64,000 nt of DNA from Pseudosulfitobacter koreensis (GTDB lineage: Bacteria > Pseudomonadota > Alphaproteobacteria > Rhodobacterales > Rhodobacteraceae). Below, in pieces: positions 42,231 through 52,934 of the stretch; position 1 is the first letter of the stretch, and each line of letters starts with the position of its first letter. Under the pieces are notes generated by a model. That model did no database searches. It saw nothing but the letters and a program-made list of their open reading frames with translations, and had not been told where the DNA came from. The position numbers were made by a program, and so were the translations under genes. Where the stretch lies: the NCBI RefSeq assembly GCF_024733015.1, contig NZ_JANKJG010000001.1:434001-498000 (forward strand), given 5' to 3'.

Positions 42231-43409
42231 TCAGTTAAGCCCGGTTTCTGCCGCAATCTCGCGGCGCGATTTGCGTTCGCGCTCGGTCGCCGATTTCAAC
42301 TGGCCGCAGGCGGCCATGATATCCTCGCCGCGCGGTTTTCGCACGGGGCTGGCGTAACCGGCCTTGTAGACGATCTCGGAAAACGCGCGGATGCGGTTGT
42401 TCGAGGACCGCTTGTAAGGCGCACCGGGCCACTCGTTGAACGGGATCAGGTTGATCTTGGCCGGGATGCCCCGGATCAGTTCGATCAAGCGATAGGCGTC
42501 CTCGTCACTATCGTTTACGCCGTCCAGCATGACGTACTCAAAGGTGATCCGCTCGGAATTGCTGACCTTCGGATAGGTCCGCAGCACGTCCAGCAACTCC
42601 GCAATATTCCAGCGCTTGTTGATCGGCACCAGCTTGTTGCGCACCTCGTCGGTGGTGGCATGGAACGACACGGCCAGTTGGCATCCGATCTCTTCGGCGG
42701 TGCGGGCGATCTCGGGGACGACGCCGGAGGTCGACAGGGTGATGCGACGGCGCGACAACTGGATGCCCTCGGGGTCCATCGCGATCTTCATCGCGTCGCG
42801 CACGTTTTCAAAGTTATACAACGGCTCGCCCATGCCCATCAGCACGATGTTCGACAACAGGCGCGCATCTTCGGTGCGTTTGCCATGTTCGGGCCATTCG
42901 TCCAGATCATCGCGTGCCATCATCACCTGACCGACGATTTCGCCTGCGGTCAGGTTGCGCACCAGCTTTTGCGTGCCTGTGTGGCAGAACGAACAGGTCA
43001 GCGTGCAGCCGACCTGAGAGGAAATGCACAGCGTTCCGCGCCCCTCCTCGGGGATATAGACCACCTCGACCTCGTGGCCGCCCGCAATGCGCACCAACCA
43101 CTTGCGGGTGCCATCGGTGCTGACCTGTTTGGACACGACTTCGGGAATCTCGATCACAAAGGCTTCGGCCAGTTCGGCGCGGAATGCCTTGCTGAGGTTG
43201 GTCATGGCGTAAAAGTCGCGCACGCCCCATTGATAGATCCACTGCCAGATCTGCCCGACGCGCATCTTGGCCTGCTTTTCCGGCGTGCCGATGGCAATCA
43301 GCGCATCGCGCATTGCGGCGCGGGTCATGCCGACCAGGTTCGCAGGCCCTGCAGGAACCTTGCGGGGGATGGTCATAACATCTTGAGTGATCGGCGCATC
43401 GGCAGACAT
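42231..43409 (-). CDS. rlmN: Dual-specificity 23S rRNA (A2503)/tRNA (A37) C2-methyltransferase RlmN
   Basis: The 392-residue radical SAM enzyme starts at ATG 43409. The cluster-binding motif is [13 protein letters not shown] (CxxxCxxC). SAM-binding and catalytic segments include [37 protein letters not shown] and, near the end, a candidate methylation Cys in [10 protein letters not shown]. It methylates C2 of adenosine in rRNA and tRNA. Confidence 0.95.
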   Translation of the reverse strand: MSADAPITQDVMTIPRKVPAGPANLVGMTRAAMRDALIAIGTPEKQAKMRVGQIWQWIYQWGVRDFYAMTNLSKAFRAELAEAFVIEIPEVVSKQVSTDGTRKWLVRIAGGHEVEVVYIPEEGRGTLCISSQVGCTLTCSFCHTGTQKLVRNLTAGEIVGQVMMARDDLDEWPEHGKRTEDARLLSNIVLMGMGEPLYNFENVRDAMKIAMDPEGIQLSRRRITLSTSGVVPEIARTAEEIGCQLAVSFHATTDEVRNKLVPINKRWNIAELLDVLRTYPKVSNSERITFEYVMLDGVNDSDEDAYRLIELIRGIPAKINLIPFNEWPGAPYKRSSNNRIRAFSEIVYKAGYASPVRKPRGEDIMAACGQLKSATERERKSRREIAAETGLN

Positions 43410-43495
43410 CGGGGCAACTCCGGAGTTGGGGTGATGCGCCTCTATATAGGAAAGCGGGGCAGGATCAAAGGATTCGGCCCCGCTGTCCGACGCGC

Positions 43496-44038
43496 TTAGC
43501 CGCCGCAGCGGCTTTCGGCTTCTTCGACTGCTGCGGTAAAGCCCAACAGCGAGAATGTATCCTTGGTGGTGGTGCCCCGACCGGACACGCCGGTGACGAC
43601 CGCATCGGCACCGCGCTTCATGGCGGTCACGATCTTGGTGTCGTCGGCTGCTGTCGCGGGCCACGCCCATTCACCATCGGTGAACAGCTCAAACTCGCTG
43701 CCGCTGATGTTCACGTTGACGGTGCTGCCGCTGGCAAAGGGATACCCGCCGGTAAAGGCCACCTGGCCCTTGGCTTCGGCGCTGGGGCGATAGAACACCA
43801 TCAGCAGGATCTGGCTGCGAGTCGCGGCCACGACACGTCCGTCACGGGTGTTCACGATTTCCTTGGGGGTCGACACGCTCCAGCATTCGGTCGGGTTGTC
43901 TTCGACAAAGACGCTCCAATCGGTCTTGGCTGCGACACGGTTGGTGCTCTGGTCTTGCGCGGCAGCGGTATTGACCGTCAAGGCCATCGTCAGCCCCGCC
44001 ATACCCAAAACACCTGCCGTTGTACTCATAAATCCCAT
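43496..44038 (-). CDS. Invasion-associated locus B (IalB)-family protein
   Basis: The 180-residue protein starts at ATG 44038 after GGAGG. A signal peptide is followed by [10 protein letters not shown]. The mature domain begins [20 protein letters not shown], continues with [20 protein letters not shown] and ends in an ESRCGG tail that can pair with the first Cys. IalB-like proteins are periplasmic in alphaproteobacteria, with no proven enzymatic role. It is divergent from the asparaginase gene. Confidence 0.8.
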   Translation of the reverse strand: MGFMSTTAGVLGMAGLTMALTVNTAAAQDQSTNRVAAKTDWSVFVEDNPTECWSVSTPKEIVNTRDGRVVAATRSQILLMVFYRPSAEAKGQVAFTGGYPFASGSTVNVNISGSEFELFTDGEWAWPATAADDTKIVTAMKRGADAVVTGVSGRGTTTKDTFSLLGFTAAVEEAESRCGG

Positions 44039-44214
44039 CTGTCCAGCCTCCAGACTGTCCTTAGCCTCAATACGAAGGGCGGTGCCCGTGGCCCGTTGCG
44101 CGGGGCCTTCTCTTGCAACTGCCTCAATTCTTCTCGACAAGAAACATATTAACGCGAAAACCGCGACCCACGAAACCCAAATTGGCAGGAAATCGCCAAG
44201 ATGTGAGGTGAACT

Positions 44215-45195
44215 ATGTCGAATGCCGTTTCAATGGCCGAAGTCTGGCGCGGCCCCTTTCTGGAAAGCGTCCATCGTGGGCATGCCGTGGTCTGTGACGA
44301 CACCGGACAGATCGTACACGCCTGGGGCGATCCGCAGGCCACCGTGCTACCGCGATCGTCTTCCAAGATGCTGCAGGCGCTGCCCCTGATCGAAAGCGGC
44401 GCGGCGGATGCCTTTGGCCTTGGCACCGAGCATCTGGCGCTGGCCTGCGCCTCGCACAACGGGGCGGCGATCCACACCGAACGCGTGGCGAAATGGCTGG
44501 ATCATCTGGACCTTGGCGACGACGACTTTCGCTGTGGACCACAGGAACCCGACGACCGCGACGCGCGCAATGCGCTGATCCGTGCCCAAGAACGCCCCTG
44601 CCAGATGCACAACAACTGCTCGGGCAAGCACAGCGGATTTCTGACGCTGAACAAACATCTGGGCGCTGGCCCCGATTACGTCGATCCTGATCACGCAGTG
44701 CAGCGCGCTTGTCTGGAAGCGTTCGAGCGTGTCACCGGCGAATCAAGCCCCGGCTTCGGCATCGACGGATGCAGCGCGCCCAACTTTGCCACCAGCCTGC
44801 ATGGTATGGCCCGCGCGATGGCGCATTTTGCCGCCGCGCCCACAGGCAGCGCCGAGGAACGGTTGCGCACGGCAATGACGCTGCACCCCGAACTGGTCGC
44901 GGGTGAAGGGCGCGCCTGCACCAACCTGATGCGCGCGATGGGCGGCAAGGTCGCGATCAAGACGGGGGCCGAGGCGTTCTTTATCGCCATTATCCCCGAG
45001 CTGAAGATGGGCGTCGCGTTGAAGATCGAGGACGGCGGCACCCGTGCTGCCGAATGCGCGATCGCCGCGATCCTGGTCAAGCTGGGCGTTCTGGAACCGG
45101 ATCACCCCGAAACGCTAAAGTACCTGAACGCACCGATCCGCAACCGCTGCGATTTGATAACGGGCGCAGTGCGTGCGGCTCCTGCCCTGATCTAG
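44215..45195 (+). CDS. Asparaginase (Rhizobium AnsA-type, PF06089)
   Basis: The 326-residue protein belongs to the asparaginase family unrelated to E. coli AnsB. It has RSSSKMLQALPLIESGAADA, ACASHNGAAIHTERVAKWL, QMHNNCSGKHSGFL and FGIDGCSAPNFATSL. The Ser-Lys pair in the first motif is the catalytic serine/lysine and the Cys residues bind metal. It converts asparagine to aspartate and ammonia in the cytoplasm. Confidence 0.88.
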   Translation: MSNAVSMAEVWRGPFLESVHRGHAVVCDDTGQIVHAWGDPQATVLPRSSSKMLQALPLIESGAADAFGLGTEHLALACASHNGAAIHTERVAKWLDHLDLGDDDFRCGPQEPDDRDARNALIRAQERPCQMHNNCSGKHSGFLTLNKHLGAGPDYVDPDHAVQRACLEAFERVTGESSPGFGIDGCSAPNFATSLHGMARAMAHFAAAPTGSAEERLRTAMTLHPELVAGEGRACTNLMRAMGGKVAIKTGAEAFFIAIIPELKMGVALKIEDGGTRAAECAIAAILVKLGVLEPDHPETLKYLNAPIRNRCDLITGAVRAAPALI

Positions 45196-46064
45196 ACGAA
45201 GTCCGACCGCGCATAGCCTTGGATGAACAGAAGCGCCGTCAGGTCGCCGTGGTTGATCCGCACATCGCATTCGGCACCGACCACCGGCTTGGCGTGCAGC
45301 GCCACGCCGGTGCCTGCGCGGTGCAGCATCCCCAGATCGTTGGCCCCATCGCCCACGGCGATCACATCGGCCTCGGACAGACCCAGACGCGCGGTGATCT
45401 GCTCCAGCGCGTCGACCTTGGCCTGCTTGCCCAGGATCGGCTCGGCCACGGTGCCGGTCAGCGTGCCACCCTCCACGATCAGTGTGTTGGCCCGGTTCTC
45501 GTCGAACCCCAGATGCGCCGCGACTGCCCCGGTAAAGGCGGTGAACCCGCCCGACACCAGCGCCGCATGGCCGCCCTGCGCCTTCATCGTGGCCAGCAAG
45601 GTCGCACCGCCGGGCATATAGGTGATGCGCTGCGCCAGAACCTCATCAATCACGCCAGCACCCAGCCCTTTCAGCAGCCCCACTCGCTCACGCAGGGCCG
45701 CTTCGAAATCCAGTTCGCCGTTCATCGCGCGGGCGGTGATGTCCTTGACGAAGTCACCGACCCCTGCGGCATCGGCCAGCTCGTCAATACATTCCTGCTG
45801 GATCATCGTGCTGTCCATATCGGCCAGCAGCATCTTCTTGCGCCGCCCCTCGGCGGGCTGGATCACCAGATCAACGCCCATTTTTTGCACGTCCGCCCAC
45901 ACGTCCCAGCGATTGTCTGGCATCTGCGCCAGCGTGAATTCCGCCGCCTCGTCCGGCGACAGCCAATCGACAGGACCACCGCCCCAGGCATTGCGCAGCG
46001 CCTCGGCCAGTTCGGGTTGCAGCGCGCCGGGAGCCGCGATCAGCGTACACATAAATGCAGTCAT
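45192..46064 (-). CDS. serB: Phosphoserine phosphatase
   Basis: The 290-residue HAD phosphatase starts at ATG 46064. It shows the nucleophile motif [20 protein letters not shown] (DxDxT), motif [14 protein letters not shown], a Lys segment ([12 protein letters not shown]) and motif [16 protein letters not shown]. The N-terminal about 80 residues form the usual ACT-like extension. It performs the last step of serine synthesis. It is divergent from serC and overlaps the asparaginase 3' end by 4 bases. Confidence 0.95.
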   Translation of the reverse strand: MTAFMCTLIAAPGALQPELAEALRNAWGGGPVDWLSPDEAAEFTLAQMPDNRWDVWADVQKMGVDLVIQPAEGRRKKMLLADMDSTMIQQECIDELADAAGVGDFVKDITARAMNGELDFEAALRERVGLLKGLGAGVIDEVLAQRITYMPGGATLLATMKAQGGHAALVSGGFTAFTGAVAAHLGFDENRANTLIVEGGTLTGTVAEPILGKQAKVDALEQITARLGLSEADVIAVGDGANDLGMLHRAGTGVALHAKPVVGAECDVRINHGDLTALLFIQGYARSDFV

Positions 46065-46173
46065 GTTTCGGGTCCGCTCCACCAATGTCGCAAAAAGCTG
46101 TTCAAGCGGCGCTATAGTCGCGTTTTCCCCATTGCGCCACCCATCGAAGCGCCGTAGATGCGTCAGTGGGACA

Positions 46174-46209
46174 CCCTTCCCCAACGAAGGGCGATTATCT
46201 GTGAGGATA
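46174..46209 (+). promoter_or_regulatory. Structured serC leader (two hairpins, second at the ribosome site)
   Basis: CCCTTC/GAAGGG (46174-46179 with 46186-46191) forms the first hairpin. TATC/GATA (46196-46199 with 46206-46209) forms a second, whose loop and 3' arm hold the GAGG ribosome site of serC. A 'serC' motif RNA of this kind has been described from alphaproteobacteria upstream of serC; I recall this but could not run a covariance search. Confidence 0.5.
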
Positions 46210-46215
46210 CCAGAA

Positions 46216-47355
46216 ATGGCTATTGACCAACCGGCAACGCGGCCGGCCAACCCGCGTTTTTCTTCCGGCCCCTGTGCCAAACCCCCCGTATTCAATTTGA
46301 ACAACCTGTCCGACGCGCCCTTGGGCCGCTCGCACCGTGCAAGCGTTGGCAAGGCCAAGCTGCTGAAAGCGATCGAGGACACCCGCGAGATTCTCGGCGT
46401 GCCCGCCGATTACCGCATCGGCATCGTTCCCGCATCCGACACCGGCGCCTACGAGATGGCAATGTGGTCACTGCTGGGCGAACGCCCCGCCGAGATGGTC
46501 GCCTGGGAAAGCTTTGGCGCGGGCTGGGTCACCGACGTGGTCAAACAGCTGAAAATCGACGCCACCACTCACACTGCCGAATACGGCGAGATCGTGGATA
46601 TGGCCGCGCTGAACTATGACAACGACGTCTGCTTTACCTGGAACGGCACCACATCGGGTGTGCGCATGCCCAATGGCGATGCAATCCCCGCCGACCGCGC
46701 GGGCCTGACCCTGTGCGACGCGACCAGTGCTGCCTTTGCGATGGACCTGCCCTGGGACAAACTGGATGTGACCACGTTCAGCTGGCAAAAGGTGCTGGGC
46801 GGCGAAGCGGCCCACGGGATGCTGATCCTGTCGCCCCGCGCCGTGGAGCGTCTGGAAAGCTATACGCCTGCATGGCCGCTGCCCAAGATTTTCCGCATGA
46901 CCAAGGGCGGCAAGCTGATCGAGGGCATCTTCAAGGGCGAAACCATCAACACCCCGTCGATGCTCTGCGTCGAGGATTACCTGCAGGCGCTGGAGTGGGC
47001 GCGCACCGTCGGCGGCCTGAAAGGGCTGATCGCACGGGCCGATGCCAACACCAAGGCCATTGCCGATTTCGTCGATGCGCATGACTGGATCGAATTTCTG
47101 GCCGCCGATCCCGCGATCCGCTCGAACACCTCCGTGTGTCTCAAGTTCAACGATGACCGCATCGCGGACGGCGCTGCCTTTGCCAAAGCTGTGGCGAACC
47201 GTCTGGCCGACGCCGATGTGGCGCTGGACATCGGGGCCTATCGCGACGCCCCTGCGGGCCTGCGCATCTGGTGCGGCGGAACCGTCGAGACCTCGGACAT
47301 CGACGCGATGTTGCCCTGGCTTGAATGGGCCTTCGAGACTGAAATCAACGCCTGA
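46216..47355 (+). CDS. serC: Phosphoserine aminotransferase
   Basis: The 379-residue class V PLP enzyme starts at ATG 46216. It contains [37 protein letters not shown] (cofactor phosphate region), [14 protein letters not shown] (PLP Asp) and [20 protein letters not shown] with the Schiff-base Lys. It belongs to the long alphaproteobacterial SerC type. It lies upstream of serA, 87 bases apart, probably in one operon. Confidence 0.94.
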   Translation: MAIDQPATRPANPRFSSGPCAKPPVFNLNNLSDAPLGRSHRASVGKAKLLKAIEDTREILGVPADYRIGIVPASDTGAYEMAMWSLLGERPAEMVAWESFGAGWVTDVVKQLKIDATTHTAEYGEIVDMAALNYDNDVCFTWNGTTSGVRMPNGDAIPADRAGLTLCDATSAAFAMDLPWDKLDVTTFSWQKVLGGEAAHGMLILSPRAVERLESYTPAWPLPKIFRMTKGGKLIEGIFKGETINTPSMLCVEDYLQALEWARTVGGLKGLIARADANTKAIADFVDAHDWIEFLAADPAIRSNTSVCLKFNDDRIADGAAFAKAVANRLADADVALDIGAYRDAPAGLRIWCGGTVETSDIDAMLPWLEWAFETEINA

Positions 47356-47442
47356 TCCCGGCGGGGTGACCACCTGTCCGCTGCATGGCACGGCGCGGTT
47401 ACCCCACCATACCCCAAGTTTATTCAATGAAGGACCACTGAC

Positions 47443-49038
47443 ATGGCCCCCAAGGTACTTATCTCCGACAAACTCAGCGACGCCGCCGTTCAAATCTTCA
47501 AGGATCGCGGCATCGAGGTCGATTTCCAGCCCGATCTAGGCAAGGACAAGGACAAGCTGGCCGAAGTGATCGGCCAATATGACGGCCTCGCGATCCGCTC
47601 GGCCACCAAGGTCACTGAGAAGATCCTTGCCGCCGCGGACAACCTGAAAGTCATCGGGCGCGCAGGCATCGGCACCGACAATATCGACAAGGACGCGGCG
47701 TCGAAAAAGGGCGTGATCGTGATGAACACGCCGTTCGGCAACATGATCACCACCGCAGAACACGCCATCGCGATGATGTTCGCCGTGGCACGCCAGATCC
47801 CCGAGGCATCGGCGTCGACCCACGCGGGCAAATGGGAAAAATCCAAGTTCATGGGCGTCGAGCTGACCGGCAAGACGCTGGGTGTCATCGGCGCAGGCAA
47901 CATCGGCGGCATCGTCTGCGACCGTGCACGTGGCCTGAAGATGAAAGTCGTCGCTTACGATCCCTATCTGAGCAACAAGAAAGCCGACAAGATGGGCGTT
48001 GAAAAGGTCGAGCTGGACGAGCTGCTGGCGCGCGCCGATTTCATCACGCTGCATGTTCCTTACACCGACTCCACGGCCAACATCCTGTCCAAGGAGAACA
48101 TCGCCAAGACCAAGAAGGGCGTGCGCATCATAAACTGTGCCCGTGGCGGTCTGGTGGACGAAGCGGCCCTGGCCGAGGCGCTGAAATCCGGCCATGTGGC
48201 CGGTGCCGCATTTGACGTGTTCCAGGAAGAGCCCGCCAAGGAAAACCCGCTGTTCAACCTGCCCAACGTCGTCTGCACCCCGCACCTGGGGGCCGCAACC
48301 ACCGAAGCGCAGGAGAACGTGGCGCTGCAGGTGGCCGAGCAGATGGCGAACTATCTGCTGACCGGCGCTGTTGAAAACGCCCTGAACATGCCGTCGGTCA
48401 CTGCCGAAGAGGCCAAGGTGATGGGCCCTTGGCTGAAACTGACCGACCACTTGGGGTCTTTCATCGGTCAGATGACCGACGAGCCGATCCGCGCGATCAA
48501 TATCCTTTATGACGGGTCGGTCGGGTCAATGAACCTGGACGCGCTGAACTGCGGTGTGATCGCAGGCATCATGCGGCGCGCCAATCCCGACACCAACATG
48601 GTGTCGGCCCCTGTGGTTGCCCGTGAAAAGGGCATCCAGATCAGCACGACCAATCAGGACAAATCCGGCGTCTTCGACGGCTATGTCAAGGTCACCGTGG
48701 TGACGGCCAAGCGCGAGCGTTCGGTCGCGGGCACGGTGTTCAGCGACGGCAAGCCGCGCTTTATCCAGATCAAGGGCATCAACATCGACGCCGAGATCGG
48801 CCAGCACATGCTGTACACCACCAACAACGACGTGCCGGGCATCATCGGCCTGCTGGGCAACACCATGGGCAAAAGCGGCGTGAACATCGCCAACTTTACC
48901 CTGGGCCGCAACGAGGCCGGCGGCGAGGCGATAGCGCTTTTGTATATCGACGAGGCGCTGCCTGCGGACGTTCAGAAGACGCTGGAAGGCACCGGAATGT
49001 TCAATCAGGTCAAACCGCTGGAATTCATGGTCGCCTGA
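47443..49038 (+). CDS. serA: D-3-phosphoglycerate dehydrogenase
   Basis: The 531-residue protein has the type-I layout: substrate domain, Rossmann domain (TLGVIGAGNIGGIVCDRARG), catalytic residues in NCARGGLVDEAALAEAL and TPHLGAATTEAQENVALQVA, an intervening ASB domain (about 320-450) and a C-terminal ACT domain (TNNDVPGIIGLLGNTMGKSG). It starts serine synthesis from glycolysis; the ACT domain allows feedback by serine. Confidence 0.96.
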   Translation: MAPKVLISDKLSDAAVQIFKDRGIEVDFQPDLGKDKDKLAEVIGQYDGLAIRSATKVTEKILAAADNLKVIGRAGIGTDNIDKDAASKKGVIVMNTPFGNMITTAEHAIAMMFAVARQIPEASASTHAGKWEKSKFMGVELTGKTLGVIGAGNIGGIVCDRARGLKMKVVAYDPYLSNKKADKMGVEKVELDELLARADFITLHVPYTDSTANILSKENIAKTKKGVRIINCARGGLVDEAALAEALKSGHVAGAAFDVFQEEPAKENPLFNLPNVVCTPHLGAATTEAQENVALQVAEQMANYLLTGAVENALNMPSVTAEEAKVMGPWLKLTDHLGSFIGQMTDEPIRAINILYDGSVGSMNLDALNCGVIAGIMRRANPDTNMVSAPVVAREKGIQISTTNQDKSGVFDGYVKVTVVTAKRERSVAGTVFSDGKPRFIQIKGINIDAEIGQHMLYTTNNDVPGIIGLLGNTMGKSGVNIANFTLGRNEAGGEAIALLYIDEALPADVQKTLEGTGMFNQVKPLEFMVA

Positions 49039-49051
49039 CGCACATATTTTT

Positions 49052-49078
49052 GGCGGCCTTGCCCCCTGCAGGGCCGCC
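49052..49078 (+). terminator. Hairpin after serA
   Basis: GGCGGCC (49052-49058) pairs with GGCCGCC (49072-49078). The T-run TTTTT precedes rather than follows it on this strand, so it may act only weakly as a terminator or as an mRNA 3' stabiliser. Confidence 0.45.
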
Positions 49079-49198
49079 ACACTCCGTACGACCTGCAAGC
49101 GCCGCGATCTTGTCCAGCAAATCGTCGCTCTCTTGCACCCTTGGGCGGGTCCGCCTATTCCACCTTCGGAATGCATTTCACAGCCCCAAGGATTTTCG

Positions 49199-49927
49199 AT
49201 GCCCAAACCCATCTATGCCGTCGGCGACATTCACGGCCAGCACGGCGAGTTGTCCCGCGTTCTCGATCTGATCGAAGCGGATGGCGGCAGCGATGCGCAG
49301 GTGGTGTTCGTGGGCGATTACATCGACCGTGGCGCGGACAGTGCGGCGGTGCTGGACACGCTGATTGCAGGGCGTGATGCGGGGCGCGACTGGACGTTTC
49401 TTCTTGGCAATCACGACCGCATGTTCGACTGGTGGATGCAGGATTATCCCCGGCAGGAGGCCTTTCTGCCGGTCGAGCTTTATTGGCTGCACCCGCGTCT
49501 GGGCGGCGACACGACACTGGCGTCCTATGGCATCGATTTCACCGTCAAAAGCCGCCAGACCGCCGTGCACGCCGAGGCGCTGAAAACCGTGCCCAAGGCG
49601 CATATGGATTTCATCGCCACCTGCAAGCTCAGCCACGAGACCGACGCGTTGTTTTTCTGCCATGCTGGCATCCGGCCGGGCGTACCGCTGGATCAGCAGA
49701 CCGAACACGATCTGATTTGGATTCGCGAAGAATTCCACGAGGTCACGACGCCCCACCCCAAGCTGATCGTGCACGGCCACACGCCCGTCGATGCGGCGAC
49801 GCATTACGGCAACCGCGTCAATCTGGACACCGGCGCGGGCTACGGCAAACCGATGACCGCCGCCGTGTTCGAGGGCCGTGATTGCTGGACGCTGAGTGCC
49901 GAAGGGCGCGTGCCGCTTACGCCCTGA
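49199..49927 (+). CDS. Metallophosphoesterase (PrpA-like serine/threonine phosphatase)
   Basis: The 242-residue protein starts at ATG 49199 with the calcineurin-type signature: YAVGDIHGQHGELSRVLDLI, FVGDYIDRGADS, LLGNHDRM, then LFFCHAGIRPG and LIVHGHTPVD as later metal-ligand motifs. It is close in size to bacterial PrpA/PrpB protein phosphatases and ApaH-like hydrolases. The substrate is not determined. Confidence 0.9.
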   Translation: MPKPIYAVGDIHGQHGELSRVLDLIEADGGSDAQVVFVGDYIDRGADSAAVLDTLIAGRDAGRDWTFLLGNHDRMFDWWMQDYPRQEAFLPVELYWLHPRLGGDTTLASYGIDFTVKSRQTAVHAEALKTVPKAHMDFIATCKLSHETDALFFCHAGIRPGVPLDQQTEHDLIWIREEFHEVTTPHPKLIVHGHTPVDAATHYGNRVNLDTGAGYGKPMTAAVFEGRDCWTLSAEGRVPLTP

Positions 49928-49936
49928 CCGCGACGC

Positions 49937-50977
49937 TCAGGTCCAGTCCAGCACCACCTTGCCGCTCTGCCCCGACTTCATCGCGGCGAAACCGGCCTCG
50001 AAATCATCCACATGGAAGCGGTGGGTGATCACCCGTGATACGTCCAGACCGTTCTCCAGCATCGCGATCATCTTGTACCAAGTCTCGAAAATCTCGCGGC
50101 CATAGACGCCCTTGATGGTGATCGCCTTGAACACGATCCGGCTCCAGTCAACGGGGCTTTTGCCCGGCGGGATACCCAGCATCGCGATGCGCCCGCCCAT
50201 GGTCATCGCATCGACCATCTGATCCAGCGCCTGCTGGTTGCCCGACATTTCCATACCCACGTCAAAGCCCTGCTTCATCTTGAGGCGCGGAATGACGTCC
50301 TGAAGCGTCTCTTGCGTCACGTTCACCGGAACCACATCTGCCACCTGCGACGCCAGTGCCAGCCGGTCGGGGTTCACATCCGTGATCACCACATGACGCG
50401 CACCGGCATGCCGTGCGACGGCGGCGGCCATGATCCCGATGGGACCTGCCCCTGTGATCAACACGTCCTCACCGATCAGATCGAAACTCAGCGCCGTGTG
50501 AACCGCATTGCCCAGCGGATCGAGAATGGCACCGATGTCGTCGCTGATCTCGTCGGGCAATGGCACCACGTTGAACGCGGGCAGCCGCAGGTATTGCGCG
50601 AAGGCGCCCTGTTCGTTCACCCCGATGCCCCGCGTCGCTGGATCAAGGTGAAACTTTCCCGCACGGCTCTGCCGACTTTGCGTGCCGATCAGGTGCCCTT
50701 CGCCACTGCAGCGCTGGCCCAGCTCAAGCCCCTGAACATCGCGCCCGATCTCGACGATCTCGCCTGCGAATTCGTGGCCCGTGATCATCGGCACGGGCAC
50801 GGTCTTTTGCGCCCAGTCGTCCCAGTTCCAGATGTGGATATCGGTGCCGCAAATGCCGGTCTTGTTGATCTTGATCAGCACATCGTCGGGACCGATCTCG
50901 GGCACTGGCGCCTCAACCATCCACAGCCCCTCGCGGGCGTGCAGTTTCGACAGCGCCTTCATTTCGTTGGTCGCCAT
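49937..50977 (-). CDS. tdh: L-threonine 3-dehydrogenase
   Basis: The 346-residue zinc dehydrogenase has [35 protein letters not shown] and the Rossmann segment [20 protein letters not shown]. The IHIWNWD motif is characteristic of Tdh. It oxidises threonine to 2-amino-3-ketobutyrate, the substrate of Kbl. Its ATG shares one base with the kbl stop. Confidence 0.95.
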   Translation of the reverse strand: MATNEMKALSKLHAREGLWMVEAPVPEIGPDDVLIKINKTGICGTDIHIWNWDDWAQKTVPVPMITGHEFAGEIVEIGRDVQGLELGQRCSGEGHLIGTQSRQSRAGKFHLDPATRGIGVNEQGAFAQYLRLPAFNVVPLPDEISDDIGAILDPLGNAVHTALSFDLIGEDVLITGAGPIGIMAAAVARHAGARHVVITDVNPDRLALASQVADVVPVNVTQETLQDVIPRLKMKQGFDVGMEMSGNQQALDQMVDAMTMGGRIAMLGIPPGKSPVDWSRIVFKAITIKGVYGREIFETWYKMIAMLENGLDVSRVITHRFHVDDFEAGFAAMKSGQSGKVVLDWT

Positions 50978-52161
50978 CAGATCACGCCACAGGCTTTGCC
51001 CGCCTTCTCGAATGCCGCCAGCGCGCGATCCAGATCGTCACGGGTCAGGGCCGCGTTCATCTGGGTGCGGATGCGGGCCTGTCCGCGCGGGACTACAGGG
51101 AAGAAAAAGCCCGAGACATAGACGCCCTCATCATAGAGCTTTGACGCCATGTCCTGTGCCAGCTGCGCCTCGCCCAGCATCACGGGAATGATCGGGTGTT
51201 CGCCGGGCAGCAGATCAAACCCGAGTTTTTGCAGTCCATCACGCCAGTATTTCGCGTTTTCAAACAGTTGTGCGCGCAGGCCGTCGCCCTCTTCAACCAG
51301 ACGCAGCGCCTCGATGCCCGCCGCAACGATCGCGGGCGGCAGCGCGTTCGAGAACAGATAGGGCCGCGCGCGCTGTCGCAGCAGGTCGATCACCGGTTGC
51401 GGCCCCGCGATATAACCGCCAATGGCCCCGCCCAGCGCCTTGCCAAGCGTGCCGGTCAGAATGTCCACGTCGACACCGAAATGCGAGGGCGTGCCAGCCC
51501 CTTTCGGCCCCATGAAACCGGTGGCGTGGCAATCATCGACCATCACCAGCGCACCGTATTCTTCGGCCAGGCGCGTAATCTCGGGCAGGTTCGCCAGATA
51601 GCCGTCCATGCTGAACACGCCATCGGTGGCGATCATGACAAAGCGCGCGCCGTCGGCCTTGGCCTGCTTCAACTGCGCCTCAAGATCGGTTATGTCGCTG
51701 TTGGCATAGCGATAGCGCTTGGCCTTGCACAGCCGGATGCCATCAATGATCGAAGCATGGTTCAGCGCGTCGGAAATGACCGCGTCCTCCGGCCCCAGCA
51801 GCGGCTCAAACAGCCCGCCGTTGGCGTCGAAGCAGGCGGCGAACAGGATCGAATCGTCCTTGTTCAGGAACGCCGCCAGCTTTTGTTCCAGCTCGCGGTG
51901 CATGTCCTGCGTGCCGCAGATGAACCGCACCGACGCCATGCCGAAACCCTTCGGCTCCATCGTCTCGCGGGCGGTGCGGATCAGATCGGGGTGATCTGCC
52001 AGCCCCAGATAGTTGTTGGCGCACAGGTTGATCATCTCGCGCCCCGCGACCTTGATCTTGCCGCCCTGGGGCGAGGTGATCAGGCGTTCAACCTTGGTCA
52101 GCCCTTCGGCGTCGATGTCGGCCAGGGTCTGGGTGATGTGGGATAGAAATGCTTGGGTCAT
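50977..52161 (-). CDS. kbl: Glycine C-acetyltransferase (2-amino-3-ketobutyrate CoA ligase)
   Basis: The 394-residue alpha-oxoamine synthase has [35 protein letters not shown] and the PLP Lys in [16 protein letters not shown]. It splits 2-amino-3-ketobutyrate with CoA into glycine and acetyl-CoA. It lies 101 bases downstream of the XRE-cupin gene and is coupled to tdh. Confidence 0.95.
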   Translation of the reverse strand: MTQAFLSHITQTLADIDAEGLTKVERLITSPQGGKIKVAGREMINLCANNYLGLADHPDLIRTARETMEPKGFGMASVRFICGTQDMHRELEQKLAAFLNKDDSILFAACFDANGGLFEPLLGPEDAVISDALNHASIIDGIRLCKAKRYRYANSDITDLEAQLKQAKADGARFVMIATDGVFSMDGYLANLPEITRLAEEYGALVMVDDCHATGFMGPKGAGTPSHFGVDVDILTGTLGKALGGAIGGYIAGPQPVIDLLRQRARPYLFSNALPPAIVAAGIEALRLVEEGDGLRAQLFENAKYWRDGLQKLGFDLLPGEHPIIPVMLGEAQLAQDMASKLYDEGVYVSGFFFPVVPRGQARIRTQMNAALTRDDLDRALAAFEKAGKACGVI

Positions 52162-52195
52162 GGACGGCTCCTCTTTGCCGTCGCTTCTATCATAC

Positions 52196-52244
52196 CGGAA
52201 GCGATTCCGAAATAGAGGATTTCTGTATCACGGATACTTGTCCG
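52196..52244. promoter_or_regulatory. Candidate operator region between the XRE-cupin gene and kbl
   Basis: Two small palindromes occur: CGGAA-N4-TTCCG (52196-52209) and CGGA-N6-TCCG (52231-52244). Further CCGG-containing copies flank them. They lie in the short gap upstream of kbl, directly behind the regulator gene, and are the best candidates for its binding sites. Confidence 0.4.
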
Positions 52245-52262
52245 ATATACCGGATTAATCGC

Positions 52263-52826
52263 TCAGGCGTTCTGAACCACCAGAAAGGCGCGCGCGGCGC
52301 TTGTGGCCTTGATCCGGTGCGGCACATCGGCTGCATAGCGCGCGGTATCGCCCGCGCCGATGGTCTGAGTGGCCTCGGCGCTGGTCACGTCCAGCGTGCC
52401 ATCGATCACCGTTAGGTATTCGCGCGCGCCACGGGTGTGGGGCTGGCTGTCCAACATGCCACCTTCGGCAAAGCGCAGCTCGTAAACCTCGTGGTGGCCC
52501 GCCTCTTCGGGGGGCGACAGGATGCGGATGCGGCACCCGCTGCCCCGGTTTTCGATGGTCGGCACATCAGCGCTGCGCAGCACCTCGATGCTGGCCGTGG
52601 CGGCATCACCGTCCAGGAGCCCCGCAAAATCGACCTGCAGCGCGCGTGTCAGGTTCCACAGCGTCGCGATTGTCGGACTGCTTTCGCCACGCTCGATCTG
52701 GCTGACCATCGACCGGCTGACGCCTGACAGCTTGGCCACGGCATCCAGCGACAAACCCTGGGCGCGCCGCGCATCTTTCAGGCGGCTGGGCAGGCGGGTC
52801 AATATTGCGTCAGTTTCGTCCGTCAT
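52263..52826 (-). CDS. XRE-family regulator with C-terminal cupin domain
   Basis: The 187-residue protein starts at ATG 52826. The HTH covers about residues 15-70 (RLKDARRAQGLSLDAVAKLS, GVSRSMVSQIERGESSPTIA). The cupin sensor follows (HHEVYELRFAEGGMLDSQPH, TVIDGTLDVTS, ADVPHRIKA). Such PuuR-like regulators sense small metabolites. Position upstream of kbl-tdh suggests control of threonine breakdown. Confidence 0.85.
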   Translation of the reverse strand: MTDETDAILTRLPSRLKDARRAQGLSLDAVAKLSGVSRSMVSQIERGESSPTIATLWNLTRALQVDFAGLLDGDAATASIEVLRSADVPTIENRGSGCRIRILSPPEEAGHHEVYELRFAEGGMLDSQPHTRGAREYLTVIDGTLDVTSAEATQTIGAGDTARYAADVPHRIKATSAARAFLVVQNA

Positions 52827-52934
52827 CACGGATGATATGCGCGGGACATTGCCCGCTGTCAACTGACGGCACGTTGCGGCTGACATCGGTGCGGACAGGG
52901 ATCATAACCACGGGCAAAGCAAAAGGATCACATC

